This document shows, one piece after another, positions 36,428 to 46,274 of a stretch of DNA of 64,000 nucleotides (positions within the stretch are counted from its first letter, which is position 1; each line of letters opens with the position of its first letter). The DNA is taken from the NCBI RefSeq assembly GCF_002903165.1, contig NZ_PPSK01000006.1, positions 1 to 64,000 of the forward strand. The letters are read 5' to 3'. Under the pieces are notes generated by a model, which saw only the letters and a program-made list of their open reading frames with translations, had not been told where the DNA came from and searched no databases. The position numbers were made by a program, and so were the translations under genes. The stretch is from Halopseudomonas oceani. GTDB lineage: Bacteria; Pseudomonadota; Gammaproteobacteria; Pseudomonadales; Pseudomonadaceae.

Positions 36428-37687
36428 ATGAATGATTCCTGGTATCGGGCCAGTGTGCCTGCTGTTCCGCCCCGTGCGCAGCTGCAGGGTGTGCTGGATG
36501 CGGATGTCTGTATCGTGGGTGCCGGTTTTACTGGCCTGTCGGCAGCGCTGGAGCTGGCCGAGGCCGGGCGCAGCGTGATTGTGCTTGAGGCCGAGGATGT
36601 CGGCTGGGGGTGTTCTGGTCGCAATGGCGGGCAGATCAACCCCGGCGTGGCCTGCGATCATGCAAGGGTGGTACGCGAGTTGGGCGAGACCGATGCGCGT
36701 CGGGTGTGGCAGCTGGGCGTCGATGGCGTGGACCTGCTCCGTGACCGGGTCGAGCGGCATGGCATTGACTGCGATCTGAAATGGGGCATTCTGCTGGTTG
36801 CCAACAAGGCCCGTCATGTCCCTGAGCTGCATGCCTGGCAGGACGAGCTGGGTGCGCTGGGCTACGACCGATTGGAGTTCCATGACCGCGCAGCGCTTCA
36901 AGGTCTGCTCCGAGCCGATTATCACGCCGGCGTCATGGACTGGGGTGGCGGTGATCTGCATCCGTTGAAGTACGTGCAGGGACTGGCGCGCGCAGCTGAG
37001 CAGGCAGGCGTGCGTATCCTTGAGCGGTCCGCTGTGCGCAGCTATAGCGAGCAGCGCGGGCAGGTTCAGGTTTGTACGGCTGGCGGTCAGGTGCGCGCCG
37101 GCCATCTGCTGCTGGCGGGTAACGCCTACCTCGGCAAGCTGCTGCCCTGGTACCGCAAGGGCTTTATGCCGATTGGCAGCTATATCGGGGCGACTCGGCC
37201 GCTCGGTGATCTGGCCGGGCAGTTGATTCCCTCCCGCGCAGCGGTCTGCGACATGAACACCCTGATCGATTATTACCGCCTGACGCCGGATAACCGTCTG
37301 CTGTTCGGTGGGCGCGCGAGCGCCCGCGATGCCCGTCCTGATGCATTGCGCCAGACCATGCGTGAGCGCATGGCGCAGGTGTTTCCGCAGCTGGCGGGTG
37401 AGGATTTCGAATATCTCTGGGGTGGTCAGGTAGCAATGACCATGAGCAAGGCCCCGGTGTTTGGTCGGCTGGGCCAGCGGGTGCTGTTCACCCAGGGGTA
37501 TTCCGGGCAGGGGGTGGCGCTGGCCGGGCTGGCTGGCAAGCTGATGGCCGAGACGGTGTTGGGCGATGCGCGCAACTTCGACCTCATGGCGCGCTGGCGT
37601 CACCTGCCGGTTCCGCCGGGTGCGCCGCTGCAGACCGCTATCCGGGCGCTGGCGTTGCTGTGGTATCGTCTGCAGGACAGTCGTTGA
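36428..37687 (+). CDS. puuB: FAD-dependent gamma-glutamylputrescine oxidase (PuuB type)
   Basis: A 419-aa flavoprotein of the DAO family. The dinucleotide fold is DADVCIVGAGFTGLSAALELAEAG, then GWGCSGRNGGQINPG. The middle has GGGDLHPLKYVQGLA. Late motifs are DYYRLTPDNRLLFGG and QGYSGQGVALAGLAGKL. These match E. coli PuuB closely. It oxidises gamma-glutamylputrescine to the aldehyde, the step after spuI. ATG 36428 or the adjacent GTG 36425 may be used. Confidence 0.9.
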   Translation: MNDSWYRASVPAVPPRAQLQGVLDADVCIVGAGFTGLSAALELAEAGRSVIVLEAEDVGWGCSGRNGGQINPGVACDHARVVRELGETDARRVWQLGVDGVDLLRDRVERHGIDCDLKWGILLVANKARHVPELHAWQDELGALGYDRLEFHDRAALQGLLRADYHAGVMDWGGGDLHPLKYVQGLARAAEQAGVRILERSAVRSYSEQRGQVQVCTAGGQVRAGHLLLAGNAYLGKLLPWYRKGFMPIGSYIGATRPLGDLAGQLIPSRAAVCDMNTLIDYYRLTPDNRLLFGGRASARDARPDALRQTMRERMAQVFPQLAGEDFEYLWGGQVAMTMSKAPVFGRLGQRVLFTQGYSGQGVALAGLAGKLMAETVLGDARNFDLMARWRHLPVPPGAPLQTAIRALALLWYRLQDSR

Positions 37688-37699
37688 TACGGAACCCCT

Positions 37700-38326
37700 A
37701 TGAGCAGATCCGCCCCGAAACGCCGCGCCAGCAGTCAGGACCGGATCGACCGTATCCTCGAGGCGACCACTGCGCTGCTTGATCAGGGCGGACTGAGTGC
37801 GCTGTCGATCTATGCCATCGCCGAGCAGGCCGGCATCCCGCCGTCTTCGGTGTATCACTTCTTTCCTCAAGTCAGCGACGTCTTGGCGGCGCTGGCCGAG
37901 CGCCTGTTTCTCCAACTGGATGCGATTCTCCAGATACCTCCGGTCTCCCGTCCGTCCAGCTGGATGGAACTGGTGGCCGACATTGAACAGCGCTTTCAGG
38001 ATTACTACCGCAGCAACCCGGCCGCCCGTGAGCTACTGCTGGCTGGGCACGATCTAGCTGCGATTCGGCAGGCGGATCAGCAGCACGATCAACTGCTTGG
38101 GCGGCGTTTTCAGCAATGCCTGGCAGAGGTCTTCGTGTTGCCGTCGTTGCCGAATGATGTGGATGTCTTCGCGTTGGCGATGCAGGCGGCAGACAAGCTG
38201 CTCGCCGTCGGCTATCAGCAGTCGGGTGAGCTGTCGGGCCCGACCTGCCGTGAAGCAACACGGCTGATGACCGCGTATCTGGGTGTCTACCTGCCGCCGG
38301 TGCTGGCGCGCGTCGAGGGACGCTGA
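37700..38326 (+). CDS. TetR/AcrR family regulator in the polyamine locus (possible AguR)
   Basis: A 208-aa protein with a helix-turn-helix at about 15-62 (DRIDRILEATTALLDQGG, LSIYAIAEQAGIPPSSVYHFFPQVSD) and a C-terminal ligand domain. P. aeruginosa AguR is a TetR protein that represses aguBA in reply to agmatine and N-carbamoylputrescine. Position near aguBA and the palindrome at 39219-39240 make this gene a candidate, but a whole gene lies between, so this is uncertain. It starts 12 bp after puuB. Confidence 0.82.
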   Translation: MSRSAPKRRASSQDRIDRILEATTALLDQGGLSALSIYAIAEQAGIPPSSVYHFFPQVSDVLAALAERLFLQLDAILQIPPVSRPSSWMELVADIEQRFQDYYRSNPAARELLLAGHDLAAIRQADQQHDQLLGRRFQQCLAEVFVLPSLPNDVDVFALAMQAADKLLAVGYQQSGELSGPTCREATRLMTAYLGVYLPPVLARVEGR

Positions 38327-39106
38327 GTGGGGCTGTTGCGCTGGTGGCGTGCGCGCAGCGAGCAGCGTCGACTGCAACGCGTGCAGGCTGAACTCGACCC
38401 GGCGCTTTGGCAGCAGGCGCTGGGTGACTGGCTCTGCTACCGTCACCTGAACCCGGAGCAACGTGAGCGTCTGCACGATACCGCGCTGCGCTTTCTGCTG
38501 CGCAAGCACCTGCACCCGCTGGAGGGTGTTGAGCTGGATGATGTCCTGCGACTGCGAGTCGCTGGAATGGCGGCGCTTCCGGTGTTGGAGATCGGTCTTG
38601 ACTGGTACGACGGCTGGCAGACGCTAGTGCTGTACGACGGCCCGTTTCGTACCCGGCAAAAATGGCGTGATGAAGCTGGCGTCGTGCACGAAGCGGTACG
38701 TGAGTTGAGCGGTGAAGCCTGGTTGCGCGGCCCGGTGGTGTTGTCGCTGGAGGATGTGAGCCACTCGGGGCGCGCGGACGGATTCAACGTGGTGATCCAT
38801 GAGTTGGCGCATACGCTGGATATGCGCTCGTCGGTCGCCAACGGCTCGCCGCCGTTGCACCGGGGCATGAGTCAGACGGACTGGGCGCGTGATATGCAGG
38901 CTGCCTGGGATGATCTGGCCCTGCGTGCCGAGCGCGGTGAGCACCTGCCCCTGGATGCCTACGCGCTGGAGGCGCCGGCAGAGTTCTTTGCCGTGCTGTC
39001 GGAGAGCTTTTTTGAGTGCCCCCAGGTGTTACACGGCACCTGGCCGGCGGTTTATCGGCACTTGACCGATTTTTATCGGCAGAACCCGCTGCGTTGGCAT
39101 ACCTGA
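38327..39106 (+). CDS. mtfA: MtfA-like M90 zinc peptidase
   Basis: A 259-aa protein with the zinc-binding HExxH motif in NVVIHELAHTLDM (about residue 165) and a downstream helix with AEFFAVLSESFFE supplying the third ligand. In E. coli, MtfA binds the glucose repressor Mlc and is an aminopeptidase. No Mlc gene is in view, so the role here is open. The GTG start at 38327 follows the TetR stop without a gap, with GAGGGA 6 bases upstream, so the two are coupled. Confidence 0.88.
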   Translation: MGLLRWWRARSEQRRLQRVQAELDPALWQQALGDWLCYRHLNPEQRERLHDTALRFLLRKHLHPLEGVELDDVLRLRVAGMAALPVLEIGLDWYDGWQTLVLYDGPFRTRQKWRDEAGVVHEAVRELSGEAWLRGPVVLSLEDVSHSGRADGFNVVIHELAHTLDMRSSVANGSPPLHRGMSQTDWARDMQAAWDDLALRAERGEHLPLDAYALEAPAEFFAVLSESFFECPQVLHGTWPAVYRHLTDFYRQNPLRWHT

Positions 39107-39218
39107 GCGGCAGGCTGACGTAGACAGGGCTATGCTTGCCCTGCTGAATCGGAGTAAATGCGGTTAAATATCGATTTTCCGGCCTTTGTTTTATTGCTAG
39201 TCTGATTCTGATTAGGTA

Positions 39219-39240
39219 TAAGTCGATAATTATCGGCTTA
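39219..39240. promoter_or_regulatory. Candidate operator of the aguBA operon
   Basis: A 22-bp palindrome with 11-bp arms and one mismatch (taagtcgataattatcggctta), ending 27 bp before the aguB ATG. The surrounding 160 bp are AT-rich and noncoding. TetR-type size and symmetry make AguR or the neighbouring TetR protein the likely binder. Confidence 0.65.
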
Positions 39241-39267
39241 AATGGCTTTTATCTTCAGGAGTGCGTC

Positions 39268-40146
39268 ATGACCCGTACCGTTACCGTAGCTGCAACCCAG
39301 ATGGGCTGTTCCTGGGATCGTCAGGCCAACCTTGCGCAGGCAGAAAAGCTGGTGCGCGAGGCCGCCGCCCAAGGTGCGCAGGTCATCCTGATTCAGGAGT
39401 TGTTTGAAACGCCGTACTTCTGCCAGAAGCCCAACCCGGACTATCTGCAGTTGGCGACACGGGTCGAAGACAACCCCGCAATCAAGCACTTTCAGGCGCT
39501 GGCGAAGGAGCTTGCGGTGGTGCTGCCGATCAGTTTCTTCGAGCTGGCCGGACGGGCGCGCTTCAACAGTGTTGCCATCATCGACGCCGATGGCAGCAAC
39601 CTGGGCATCTATCGCAAGAGCCACATCCCTGATGGTCCCGGTTATCACGAGAAGTACTACTTCAACCCGGGCGATACCGGCTTCAAGGTCTGGCAGACCC
39701 GTTATGCGAAGATTGGCGTTGGCATTTGCTGGGATCAGTGGTTCCCCGAGTGCGCGCGCAGCATGGCACTGATGGGCGCCGAGCTGCTGTTCTATCCGAC
39801 CGCCATCGGCAGCGAGCCGCATGACCACAGCATCAACTCGCGTGATCACTGGCAGCGGGTGCAGCAGGGCCATGCCGGTGCCAACCTGATGCCGCTGATT
39901 GCCAGTAACCGGATTGGTCGCGAAGAGCAGGATGGCTATGACATCACCTTTTACGGCTCCTCATTTATCGCCAACCAGTTTGGCGAGAAGGTGCAGGAGC
40001 TGAACGAGACGGAAACCGGCGTGCTGGTGCAGACCTTTGATCTGGACGAGCTGGAGCACATCCGCAGTGCTTGGGGGGTATTCCGTGACCGTCGTCCGAA
40101 TCTGTACGGTCCGGTCAAAACCCTGGATGGTGAACTGGAGTCCTGA
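39268..40146 (+). CDS. aguB: N-carbamoylputrescine amidohydrolase
   Basis: A 292-aa nitrilase-superfamily enzyme with the catalytic triad in place. Glu is in [12 protein letters not shown], Lys in [18 protein letters not shown] and Cys in [16 protein letters not shown]. It converts N-carbamoylputrescine to putrescine, CO2 and ammonia in the cytoplasm. It is the first gene of aguBA, 4 bp before aguA, with a CAGGAG ribosome site. Confidence 0.95.
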   Translation: MTRTVTVAATQMGCSWDRQANLAQAEKLVREAAAQGAQVILIQELFETPYFCQKPNPDYLQLATRVEDNPAIKHFQALAKELAVVLPISFFELAGRARFNSVAIIDADGSNLGIYRKSHIPDGPGYHEKYYFNPGDTGFKVWQTRYAKIGVGICWDQWFPECARSMALMGAELLFYPTAIGSEPHDHSINSRDHWQRVQQGHAGANLMPLIASNRIGREEQDGYDITFYGSSFIANQFGEKVQELNETETGVLVQTFDLDELEHIRSAWGVFRDRRPNLYGPVKTLDGELES

Positions 40147-40150
40147 GCTG

Positions 40151-41251
40151 ATGTTCAACCTGCATACCACGCCGCGCCACGATGGTTACTTCATGCCCGC
40201 CGAGTGGGCGCCGCACAGCCAAACCTGGATGATCTGGCCAGAGCGACCGGATAACTGGCGTCAGCAGGCGGCGCCGGCGCAGGCGGCTTTTGCTGCTGTG
40301 GCGCAGGCTATCGCCGGATTTGAGCCGGTGACCGTTGGCGTTTCTGCGGCAGAGTATGCCAACGCCTGTGCTCAGCTCGACCATCCGGCGATTCGCGTGG
40401 TTGAGCTGAGCAGCAACGATGCCTGGGTGCGTGATACCGGGCCGACCTTCGTCATTAACGGACAGGGCGGGCTGCGCGGCGTTGACTGGACGTTCAATGC
40501 CTGGGGCGGCGAGCTTGGTGGGCTCTACCGCGACTGGGCGCTGGACGATCAGGTCGCCAGCAAGATTCTGTCGATGGAGCGCTGCCCGCGTTATCGCACC
40601 GAGGGCTTCGTGCTCGAAGGCGGTTCTATTCATGTCGACGGTGAAGGCACCCTGCTGACAACCGAAGAATGCCTGCTAAACGCCAATCGCAACCCGCATC
40701 TGCAGCCCGAGGAGATCGAGCTGCAACTGTCGGAGCACCTGGGGATCAGCAAGGTCATCTGGTTGCCCGAGGGCCTGTTCAACGATGAAACCGACGGCCA
40801 CGTTGATAACTTTTGCTGTTTCGTTCGTCCTGGCGAGGTGCTGTTGGCCTGGACCGACGACCCGCAGGACCCGAATTATCCGCGCTGCCAGGCAGCGGCC
40901 GAGGTGCTGGCCACCGAGCGCGATGCTCAGGGGCGCGAGCTGATCGTGCACCGGATTCCGATCCCCGGGCCGATTCACGCGACGGCCGAAGAGTGCGCGG
41001 ATGTGTTGGCGGTGGACGGCAGTCAGGCCCGTGACCCCGCGATTCGTCTGGCCGGCTCCTACGTCAATTTCCTGATCGTCAACGATGGGATTGTTGCGCC
41101 CTGCTTTGATGATCCGCGTGATGCCGAGGCGCTGGAGGTGCTGCAGCGGATATTTCCCGAGCGACGGGTGGTGACGGTTCCCGGCCGTGAGATTCTGCTG
41201 GGCGGTGGCAATATTCACTGTATTACCCAGCAACAACCGTCAGTCGGATGA
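40151..41251 (+). CDS. aguA: Agmatine deiminase
   Basis: A 366-aa enzyme of the guanidino-group-modifying (pentein) family. Motifs are [23 protein letters not shown] at the N terminus, [49 protein letters not shown] and the C-terminal catalytic cysteine in [11 protein letters not shown]. It turns agmatine into N-carbamoylputrescine for AguB. ATG 40151 is taken because the family N terminus starts there. The same frame is open upstream through aguB but is not coding. Confidence 0.95.
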   Translation: MFNLHTTPRHDGYFMPAEWAPHSQTWMIWPERPDNWRQQAAPAQAAFAAVAQAIAGFEPVTVGVSAAEYANACAQLDHPAIRVVELSSNDAWVRDTGPTFVINGQGGLRGVDWTFNAWGGELGGLYRDWALDDQVASKILSMERCPRYRTEGFVLEGGSIHVDGEGTLLTTEECLLNANRNPHLQPEEIELQLSEHLGISKVIWLPEGLFNDETDGHVDNFCCFVRPGEVLLAWTDDPQDPNYPRCQAAAEVLATERDAQGRELIVHRIPIPGPIHATAEECADVLAVDGSQARDPAIRLAGSYVNFLIVNDGIVAPCFDDPRDAEALEVLQRIFPERRVVTVPGREILLGGGNIHCITQQQPSVG

Positions 41252-41391
41252 GCGGTGCGGAATTGGCTCACATCCCAGGTTTGAGTACTGGAGACTGGCG
41301 AGCCCAGCGGGCATAATCGGACTGTACCAATACGGAGCCGAGCGCTTAAGCTCGGCGGTTTCAGGATGTAATCCGTCCAGAAGGAATTTTC

Positions 41392-42744
41392 ATGCTGTTT
41401 ATCAAAAATCTTCCCTTCCCGCTTACCCGTGGCGCTGTCGCGCTGGGTATGGCGGTTACCCTTGCTGGTTGTGCAGCTACCCAAGGCACCGCGGTATTCG
41501 ATGCTGAAGGCAAGGCTCGTCTGCAGGGCGAAATTACCAGCACCAGTCCGGTCAACTTCAGCGACGGCTCGCACCATCAGGTCTTCAGCGTCAAGCTCAA
41601 GCAGGGCGATCTGGTACGTGTTCAGCAGGGTGGCGCGCTCGATGGCGCTGTGTTGACGCTGGTCGATGAGCGCAATCAACTGGTCAGCGGCCCGAATCAC
41701 GGCACGCTGCATCTGACCCCTGACGCCGATGGCACCTACCGTCTGGGCGTTAGCGGCTCTGGCCCCAGCACCTTTGGTCCGTTCCAGCTGGCGCTGGAAA
41801 AGGTCTCTGCGCGTAATGGTGGCGCACTTGAGCTGGATGACTCGGTCTTCGGTCTGCTGACCCGAGGCAATCAGGCCAACGACTACACCTTGACTGTTGC
41901 TGAGGCCGGCCTGTACGAAATTACCATGACGTCTGATGACATGGATACTGTGCTGAAACTGAGCGGTGGTTCTGTGTCGGCTGAGGATGACGATGGCGGT
42001 GGCGGTACCAACTCCCGTCTGACCGTTCAGCTGGATCCTGGCAGCTACCAGGTCACCGCGACCGCACTGGATGACCCGGCAGAGGGCGCTTACGATCTGT
42101 CGGTGACCAGCCGTCCGCTGCCTGAGGGTGTGGAGCTGGTCAACGGTGGTCCGATCGAACTCGGCAGCAGCATTACCGGTCTGGCCGATAGTAGCCCGAA
42201 GGTCTACAGCTTCGATGTGTCAGAGCGTTCGCTAGTGCGCGTGGTCATGAGTTCTGCGGTTGTCGACAGCTATCTCTCCCTGCAGGGTCCGGGTGTTGAC
42301 GTGAGTGACGACGATGGCGCCGGCAGCAATCTGGATGCGGCCATTACCACTCTGGTTGCTCCCGGCAGCTATCGGGTCAGTGCCTCTACTGTAGACGGCA
42401 GTGCCGGTCTGTTCACGCTGACCACCTCAACCCAGGCGGTCAATGGCAACGGCTCCAGTCTGCGCCCTGGCGAGGCCGTTTCCGGCGTGCTGTCCGGTGC
42501 CAGTGTCGAGAAGACTCTGGTCGTCAGGGAGGCCGGCCACTATAAGGTTGAGCTGTACTCCAGCGACTTTGATGCCATGCTGAAGCTGACTGGCAATGGT
42601 GTAGAGCTGGAAGACGATGACGGTGCCGGCGGAACAAACTCGCGTATCAGCACCTATCTGGAAGCGGGTCGTTACACGTTGGCCGCGAGCAGCTACGACA
42701 ACAACGGTCGTGGCAGCTTCGTGATCAGCGCCGAGCGCGAGTAG
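41392..42744 (+). CDS. Exported lipoprotein with repeated PPC-like beta-sandwich domains
   Basis: A 450-aa protein with a lipobox (VTLAGC, Cys27). It then appears to hold four domains of about 100 residues. The last three carry a strand motif and an acidic loop: DDDGGGGTNSR, DDDGAGSNLDA and DDDGAGGTNSR. Each is followed by an LxPGSYxVxA-like strand. This is the pattern of bacterial pre-peptidase C-terminal (PPC) domains, whose acidic loops may bind calcium. No peptidase or other catalytic domain is attached. A periplasmic or surface role in binding is possible. An AGAAGGA ribosome site is present. Confidence 0.7.
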   Translation: MLFIKNLPFPLTRGAVALGMAVTLAGCAATQGTAVFDAEGKARLQGEITSTSPVNFSDGSHHQVFSVKLKQGDLVRVQQGGALDGAVLTLVDERNQLVSGPNHGTLHLTPDADGTYRLGVSGSGPSTFGPFQLALEKVSARNGGALELDDSVFGLLTRGNQANDYTLTVAEAGLYEITMTSDDMDTVLKLSGGSVSAEDDDGGGGTNSRLTVQLDPGSYQVTATALDDPAEGAYDLSVTSRPLPEGVELVNGGPIELGSSITGLADSSPKVYSFDVSERSLVRVVMSSAVVDSYLSLQGPGVDVSDDDGAGSNLDAAITTLVAPGSYRVSASTVDGSAGLFTLTTSTQAVNGNGSSLRPGEAVSGVLSGASVEKTLVVREAGHYKVELYSSDFDAMLKLTGNGVELEDDDGAGGTNSRISTYLEAGRYTLAASSYDNNGRGSFVISAERE

Positions 42745-42756
42745 TAAGTAGTAAGG

Positions 42757-42780
42757 CCGGCAGCCCGGTTGGGCTGCCGG
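42757..42780 (+). terminator. Bidirectional terminator hairpin between the PPC lipoprotein and argH
   Basis: A perfect 10-bp stem (42757-42766 with 42771-42780), loop GGTT, 12 bp after the lipoprotein stop. A second, imperfect inverted repeat (42785-42803 with 42855-42873) lies on the argH side. Confidence 0.7.
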
Positions 42781-42873
42781 TTAGAGGCCCTGTCGCCGTT
42801 TCGTTCGCTCTGCCTGCCTGGTCGATACATGGCCGCCGGCAAGGGGGTAAGCGAAGCGGCAACAGGCCCTGAC

Positions 42874-44268
42874 TCAGGCTTTGAGCAGGGCGCGGCCGCG
42901 TTGGACTGCTGCCAGCACCTGAGCCGGTGCCGTGCCGCCAATATGGTCGCGGGCGTTGACTGAGCCTTCCAGTGTCAGAACTTCAAATACGTCCTGTTCG
43001 ATCTGGTCGCTGAAGCGGCGCAGTTCATCCAGCGACATTTCTGCCAGATCCTTCCCGGAATCCACACCGTACTTGACCGCATGCCCGACGATCTCGTGGC
43101 AGTCGCGGAAGGGAATACCTTTGCGCACCAGATAGTCGGCCAGATCGGTGGCGGTGGAGAAGCCGCGCAGCGCCGCCTCGCGCATGACCTCGACCCGCGG
43201 CTCGATGGCCGGAATCATATCGGCAAAGGCGCGCAGGCTGTCGCGTAGGGTGTCAACCGCGTCAAACAGCGGTTCCTTGTCTTCCTGGTTGTCCTTGTTG
43301 TAGGCCAGTGGCTGGCTCTTCATCAGGGTCAGCAGCCCCATCAGGTGACCGTAGACGCGGCCGGATTTGCCGCGCACCAGCTCAGGAACGTCCGGGTTTT
43401 TCTTCTGCGGCATGATCGAGGAACCAGTGCAGAAGCGGTCGGGCAGGGCGATGAAGTTGAACTGGGCGCTGGTCCAGAGCACCAACTCTTCGGAAAAGCG
43501 CGACAGGTGCATCATTGCCAGCGAGGCGGCGGCGCAGAATTCGATGGCGAAGTCGCGGTCGGAAACACCGTCCAGCGAGTTGCCGGAGATGGCTTCAAAG
43601 CCGAGCAGCTCGCAGGTCACGCTGCGGTCGATCGGGTAGGTGGTGCCGGCCAGCGCAGCGCTGCCCAGCGGCATGCGGTTGACCCGCTTGCGGCAGTCGA
43701 TTAGGCGCTCGCGGTCACGCTGCAGCATCTCGAACCAGGCCAGCAGGTGGTGGCCGAAGGTCACCGGCTGGGCGGTCTGCAGGTGGGTGAAACCGGGCAT
43801 GATCACGGCATTGTGGCGCTCGGCCTGATCCAGCAGACCGGTCTGCAGGCGGATCAGCTCGGCGACGATGACGTCAATTTCTTCGCGCAGCCAGAGGCGG
43901 ATGTCGGTGGCGACCTGATCGTTGCGTGAACGGCCGGTATGCAGCTTCTTACCGGTGATGCCGATGCGGTCGGTCAGCCTGGCTTCGATGTTCATGTGCA
44001 CATCTTCAAGGTCGACCCGCCAGTCGAACTGCCCGGCTTCGATCTCGCTGCGAATGCCGTTCAGGCCATCGATGATGGTGTCGCGCTCGGCATCGGTCAG
44101 TACGCCTACCTTGGCCAGCATAGTGGCGTGGGCGATCGAGCCCTGAATGTCGTGCTTGTACAGACGCTTGTCGAAATCCACGGAGGCGGTGAAACGGGCA
44201 ACGAAGGCGTCGACCGGTTCGCTGAACCGGCCACCCCAGGATTGGTTGGTTGTCTTGTCTTGGGTCAT
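42874..44268 (-). CDS. argH: Argininosuccinate lyase
   Basis: A 464-aa enzyme of the fumarase/aspartase superfamily. The conserved parts are WGGRF at the N terminus, [29 protein letters not shown] and the flexible loop [15 protein letters not shown] with the catalytic serine. It cleaves argininosuccinate to arginine and fumarate, the last step of arginine synthesis. ATG 44268 gives the usual family length; the frame is open 41 codons further without family features. It diverges from algZ, as in P. aeruginosa. Confidence 0.95.
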   Translation of the reverse strand: MTQDKTTNQSWGGRFSEPVDAFVARFTASVDFDKRLYKHDIQGSIAHATMLAKVGVLTDAERDTIIDGLNGIRSEIEAGQFDWRVDLEDVHMNIEARLTDRIGITGKKLHTGRSRNDQVATDIRLWLREEIDVIVAELIRLQTGLLDQAERHNAVIMPGFTHLQTAQPVTFGHHLLAWFEMLQRDRERLIDCRKRVNRMPLGSAALAGTTYPIDRSVTCELLGFEAISGNSLDGVSDRDFAIEFCAAASLAMMHLSRFSEELVLWTSAQFNFIALPDRFCTGSSIMPQKKNPDVPELVRGKSGRVYGHLMGLLTLMKSQPLAYNKDNQEDKEPLFDAVDTLRDSLRAFADMIPAIEPRVEVMREAALRGFSTATDLADYLVRKGIPFRDCHEIVGHAVKYGVDSGKDLAEMSLDELRRFSDQIEQDVFEVLTLEGSVNARDHIGGTAPAQVLAAVQRGRALLKA

Positions 44269-44362
44269 GTCTCGGATGGGTCCGCTGCGTGTAGTATCAG
44301 AAAACGCGTAGCATACCACTTCATGCTTGCACGATGGCGGCGGGCTGGCAGACACTGATGCG

Positions 44363-45466
44363 ATGAAGAACGGATTCTGGACGTTGCTCAAACAACCCTA
44401 TGACGGAGAGGATTTCTTCCTCCCCGATCTGTGCTCGTCCGTGGCCGTATTCACCCTCATTATTCTGGCCCAGCTGGTCGTGCTGGTATGGGTGTTGGCG
44501 CAGCCGGTGGCCGGCGTCTTTGATTGGCTCCAGTTGGCCATGGCGTCATTGTTCGTGCAGTGGATTGTGCTGCTGTCGGCTGCCCTGCTGTGCCGCTTGC
44601 GAGGATGGATGCAGCGCAGGCCGCTGGCGTTAGCAGTGGCGGTCTGTTTCGCGGTCGTTATCGCTCCGACTCTGCTGTTCACCGTGCTCGGTGACTGGGT
44701 GGTCTACCGGGGTATGCAGGGCGCATTGCACTGGGAAGCCGAGCAGCTGCTGCGCCACGGGCTGATTGCCTTGATCATGACCAGCCTGTTGTTGCGCTAC
44801 TTTTACCTGCAGCAGCAATGGCAGCGGCAGAACCAGGCCGAACTGCGCTCGCGCCTGCAAGCGCTGCAATCGCGCATCCGGCCGCACTTCCTGTTCAATA
44901 GCCTCAACAGTATCGCCAGTCTGATCGAGATTGAGCCGGCCAAGGCGGAGCAGGCGGTGCTCGATCTCTCTGACCTGTTTCGGGCCAATCTGGCTCGCCC
45001 CGACACCTTGTCCAGCTGGGGCGAGGAGCGGGCCTTGTGCGAGGGTTACCTGCGGATCGAACAGTACCGCTTTGGTGAGCGCATGCGTGTGCACTGGGCG
45101 GTTGCCGATTTGCCGGACGACGTGCCCATGCCGTTGCTGACCCTGCAGCCGTTGCTGGAGAACGCTATCTTGCATGGGCTGCAGCCGAGAGTGGATGGCG
45201 GCGATATTCATATTGAAGGCCGGTTGCAGAACGGGCTGGTTGAACTTGTGGTACGTAATACCTGTCCTGAGCAGACAGGGGCGCATCATGGTGCGCAGAT
45301 GGCGATGGGAAATATCCGTGCACGCCTGCAGGCGCTGTTCGGGGAGCAGTCGGAACTGGAAGGCTGGCGGGAAGGGGAATGCTTCTTCAGCAGGCTGGTC
45401 TATCCTGTTAGACAACGTCCAACAATGGCAGAGAAGTCATTATCGAATGAAAGTATTGATCGCTGA
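44363..45466 (+). CDS. algZ: LytS-type sensor histidine kinase AlgZ (FimS)
   Basis: A 367-aa protein with about five membrane helices in the first 150 residues, a short coiled coil and then a His_kinase domain with [17 protein letters not shown] (phospho-acceptor His). A HATPase part with [16 protein letters not shown] and an altered C-terminal G box follow. In P. aeruginosa, AlgZ/FimS controls alginate and twitching genes through AlgR. ATG 44363 is taken because the conserved N terminus begins there. The end overlaps algR by 20 bp. Confidence 0.9.
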   Translation: MKNGFWTLLKQPYDGEDFFLPDLCSSVAVFTLIILAQLVVLVWVLAQPVAGVFDWLQLAMASLFVQWIVLLSAALLCRLRGWMQRRPLALAVAVCFAVVIAPTLLFTVLGDWVVYRGMQGALHWEAEQLLRHGLIALIMTSLLLRYFYLQQQWQRQNQAELRSRLQALQSRIRPHFLFNSLNSIASLIEIEPAKAEQAVLDLSDLFRANLARPDTLSSWGEERALCEGYLRIEQYRFGERMRVHWAVADLPDDVPMPLLTLQPLLENAILHGLQPRVDGGDIHIEGRLQNGLVELVVRNTCPEQTGAHHGAQMAMGNIRARLQALFGEQSELEGWREGECFFSRLVYPVRQRPTMAEKSLSNESIDR

Positions 45467-46196
45467 TGATGAGCCGCTGGCCCGCGAGCGGCTGGCGCGA
45501 CTGGTCGGATCACTGCCGGGTTACAAGGCACTACCGGAGATGGCCAGCAACGGTCATGAGGCACTGCAACTGGTGGAAGAGCACCACCCGGATATTGTTC
45601 TGCTGGACATTCGCATGCCTGGGCTGGATGGTCTGCAGACGGCTGCCAAGCTCTGCGAGAATGCGGAAGCGCCAGCCGTCGTGTTCTGTACGGCGCATGG
45701 TGAGTATGCACTGGATGCCTTTGCGGTCAGTGCGGTTGGCTATCTGCTCAAGCCGGTGCGCAGTGAGGCGCTGGTCGAAGCCCTGTCCAAGGCGCAGCGG
45801 CCCAATCGCATGCAGCTGGCGAACCTTGGCAAGGCCACTCCGCCGGCCGAGGGCGCCCAGGCGCGTAGTCACATCAGTGCGCGTACCCGCAAGGGTATCG
45901 AGCTGATTCCGATCGAGGACGTGCTGTATTTTATTGCCGATCACAAATACGTCACCCTTCGTCATGTGCATGGTGAGGTATTGCTGGACGAGCCGCTGAA
46001 GGCGTTGGAGGAGGAGTTCGGCGACCGGTTTGTACGCATCCACCGCAATGCGCTGGTCGCGCGGGCGCGTATCGAATGTCTGCAGCGAACATCGATGGGG
46101 CACTTTGAGCTTTGTCTGAAAGATCTGGAAGGCGAGACCCTGACGGTCAGTCGCCGTCATGTGCCGGGTGTGCGCCGGCTGATGGAGCGGTTGTGA
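45447..46196 (+). CDS. algR: LytTR response regulator AlgR
   Basis: A 249-aa regulator. The receiver domain starts [16 protein letters not shown] with phospho-acceptor Asp54 in VLLDIRMPGLDG. The C-terminal LytTR DNA-binding domain (about 140-245) has IPIEDVLYFIADHKYVTLRH and RFVRIHRNALV. AlgR activates alginate, type IV pilus and virulence genes in P. aeruginosa. It is translationally coupled to algZ by the overlap. Confidence 0.93.
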   Translation: MKVLIADDEPLARERLARLVGSLPGYKALPEMASNGHEALQLVEEHHPDIVLLDIRMPGLDGLQTAAKLCENAEAPAVVFCTAHGEYALDAFAVSAVGYLLKPVRSEALVEALSKAQRPNRMQLANLGKATPPAEGAQARSHISARTRKGIELIPIEDVLYFIADHKYVTLRHVHGEVLLDEPLKALEEEFGDRFVRIHRNALVARARIECLQRTSMGHFELCLKDLEGETLTVSRRHVPGVRRLMERL

Positions 46197-46274
46197 CCGG
46201 CCTGCGACACCGACTCGCGTGGATGCCCACCTGACCATGGCGTATGATGGGGCCTGGTTTGAAGCGAGAGTCTC

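Noticed and set aside
36077-37915. 612-codon open frame on the minus strand over puuB and the TetR gene
   Set aside because: High-GC shadow frame. The plus strand there encodes an obvious flavin oxidase and a helix-turn-helix protein.
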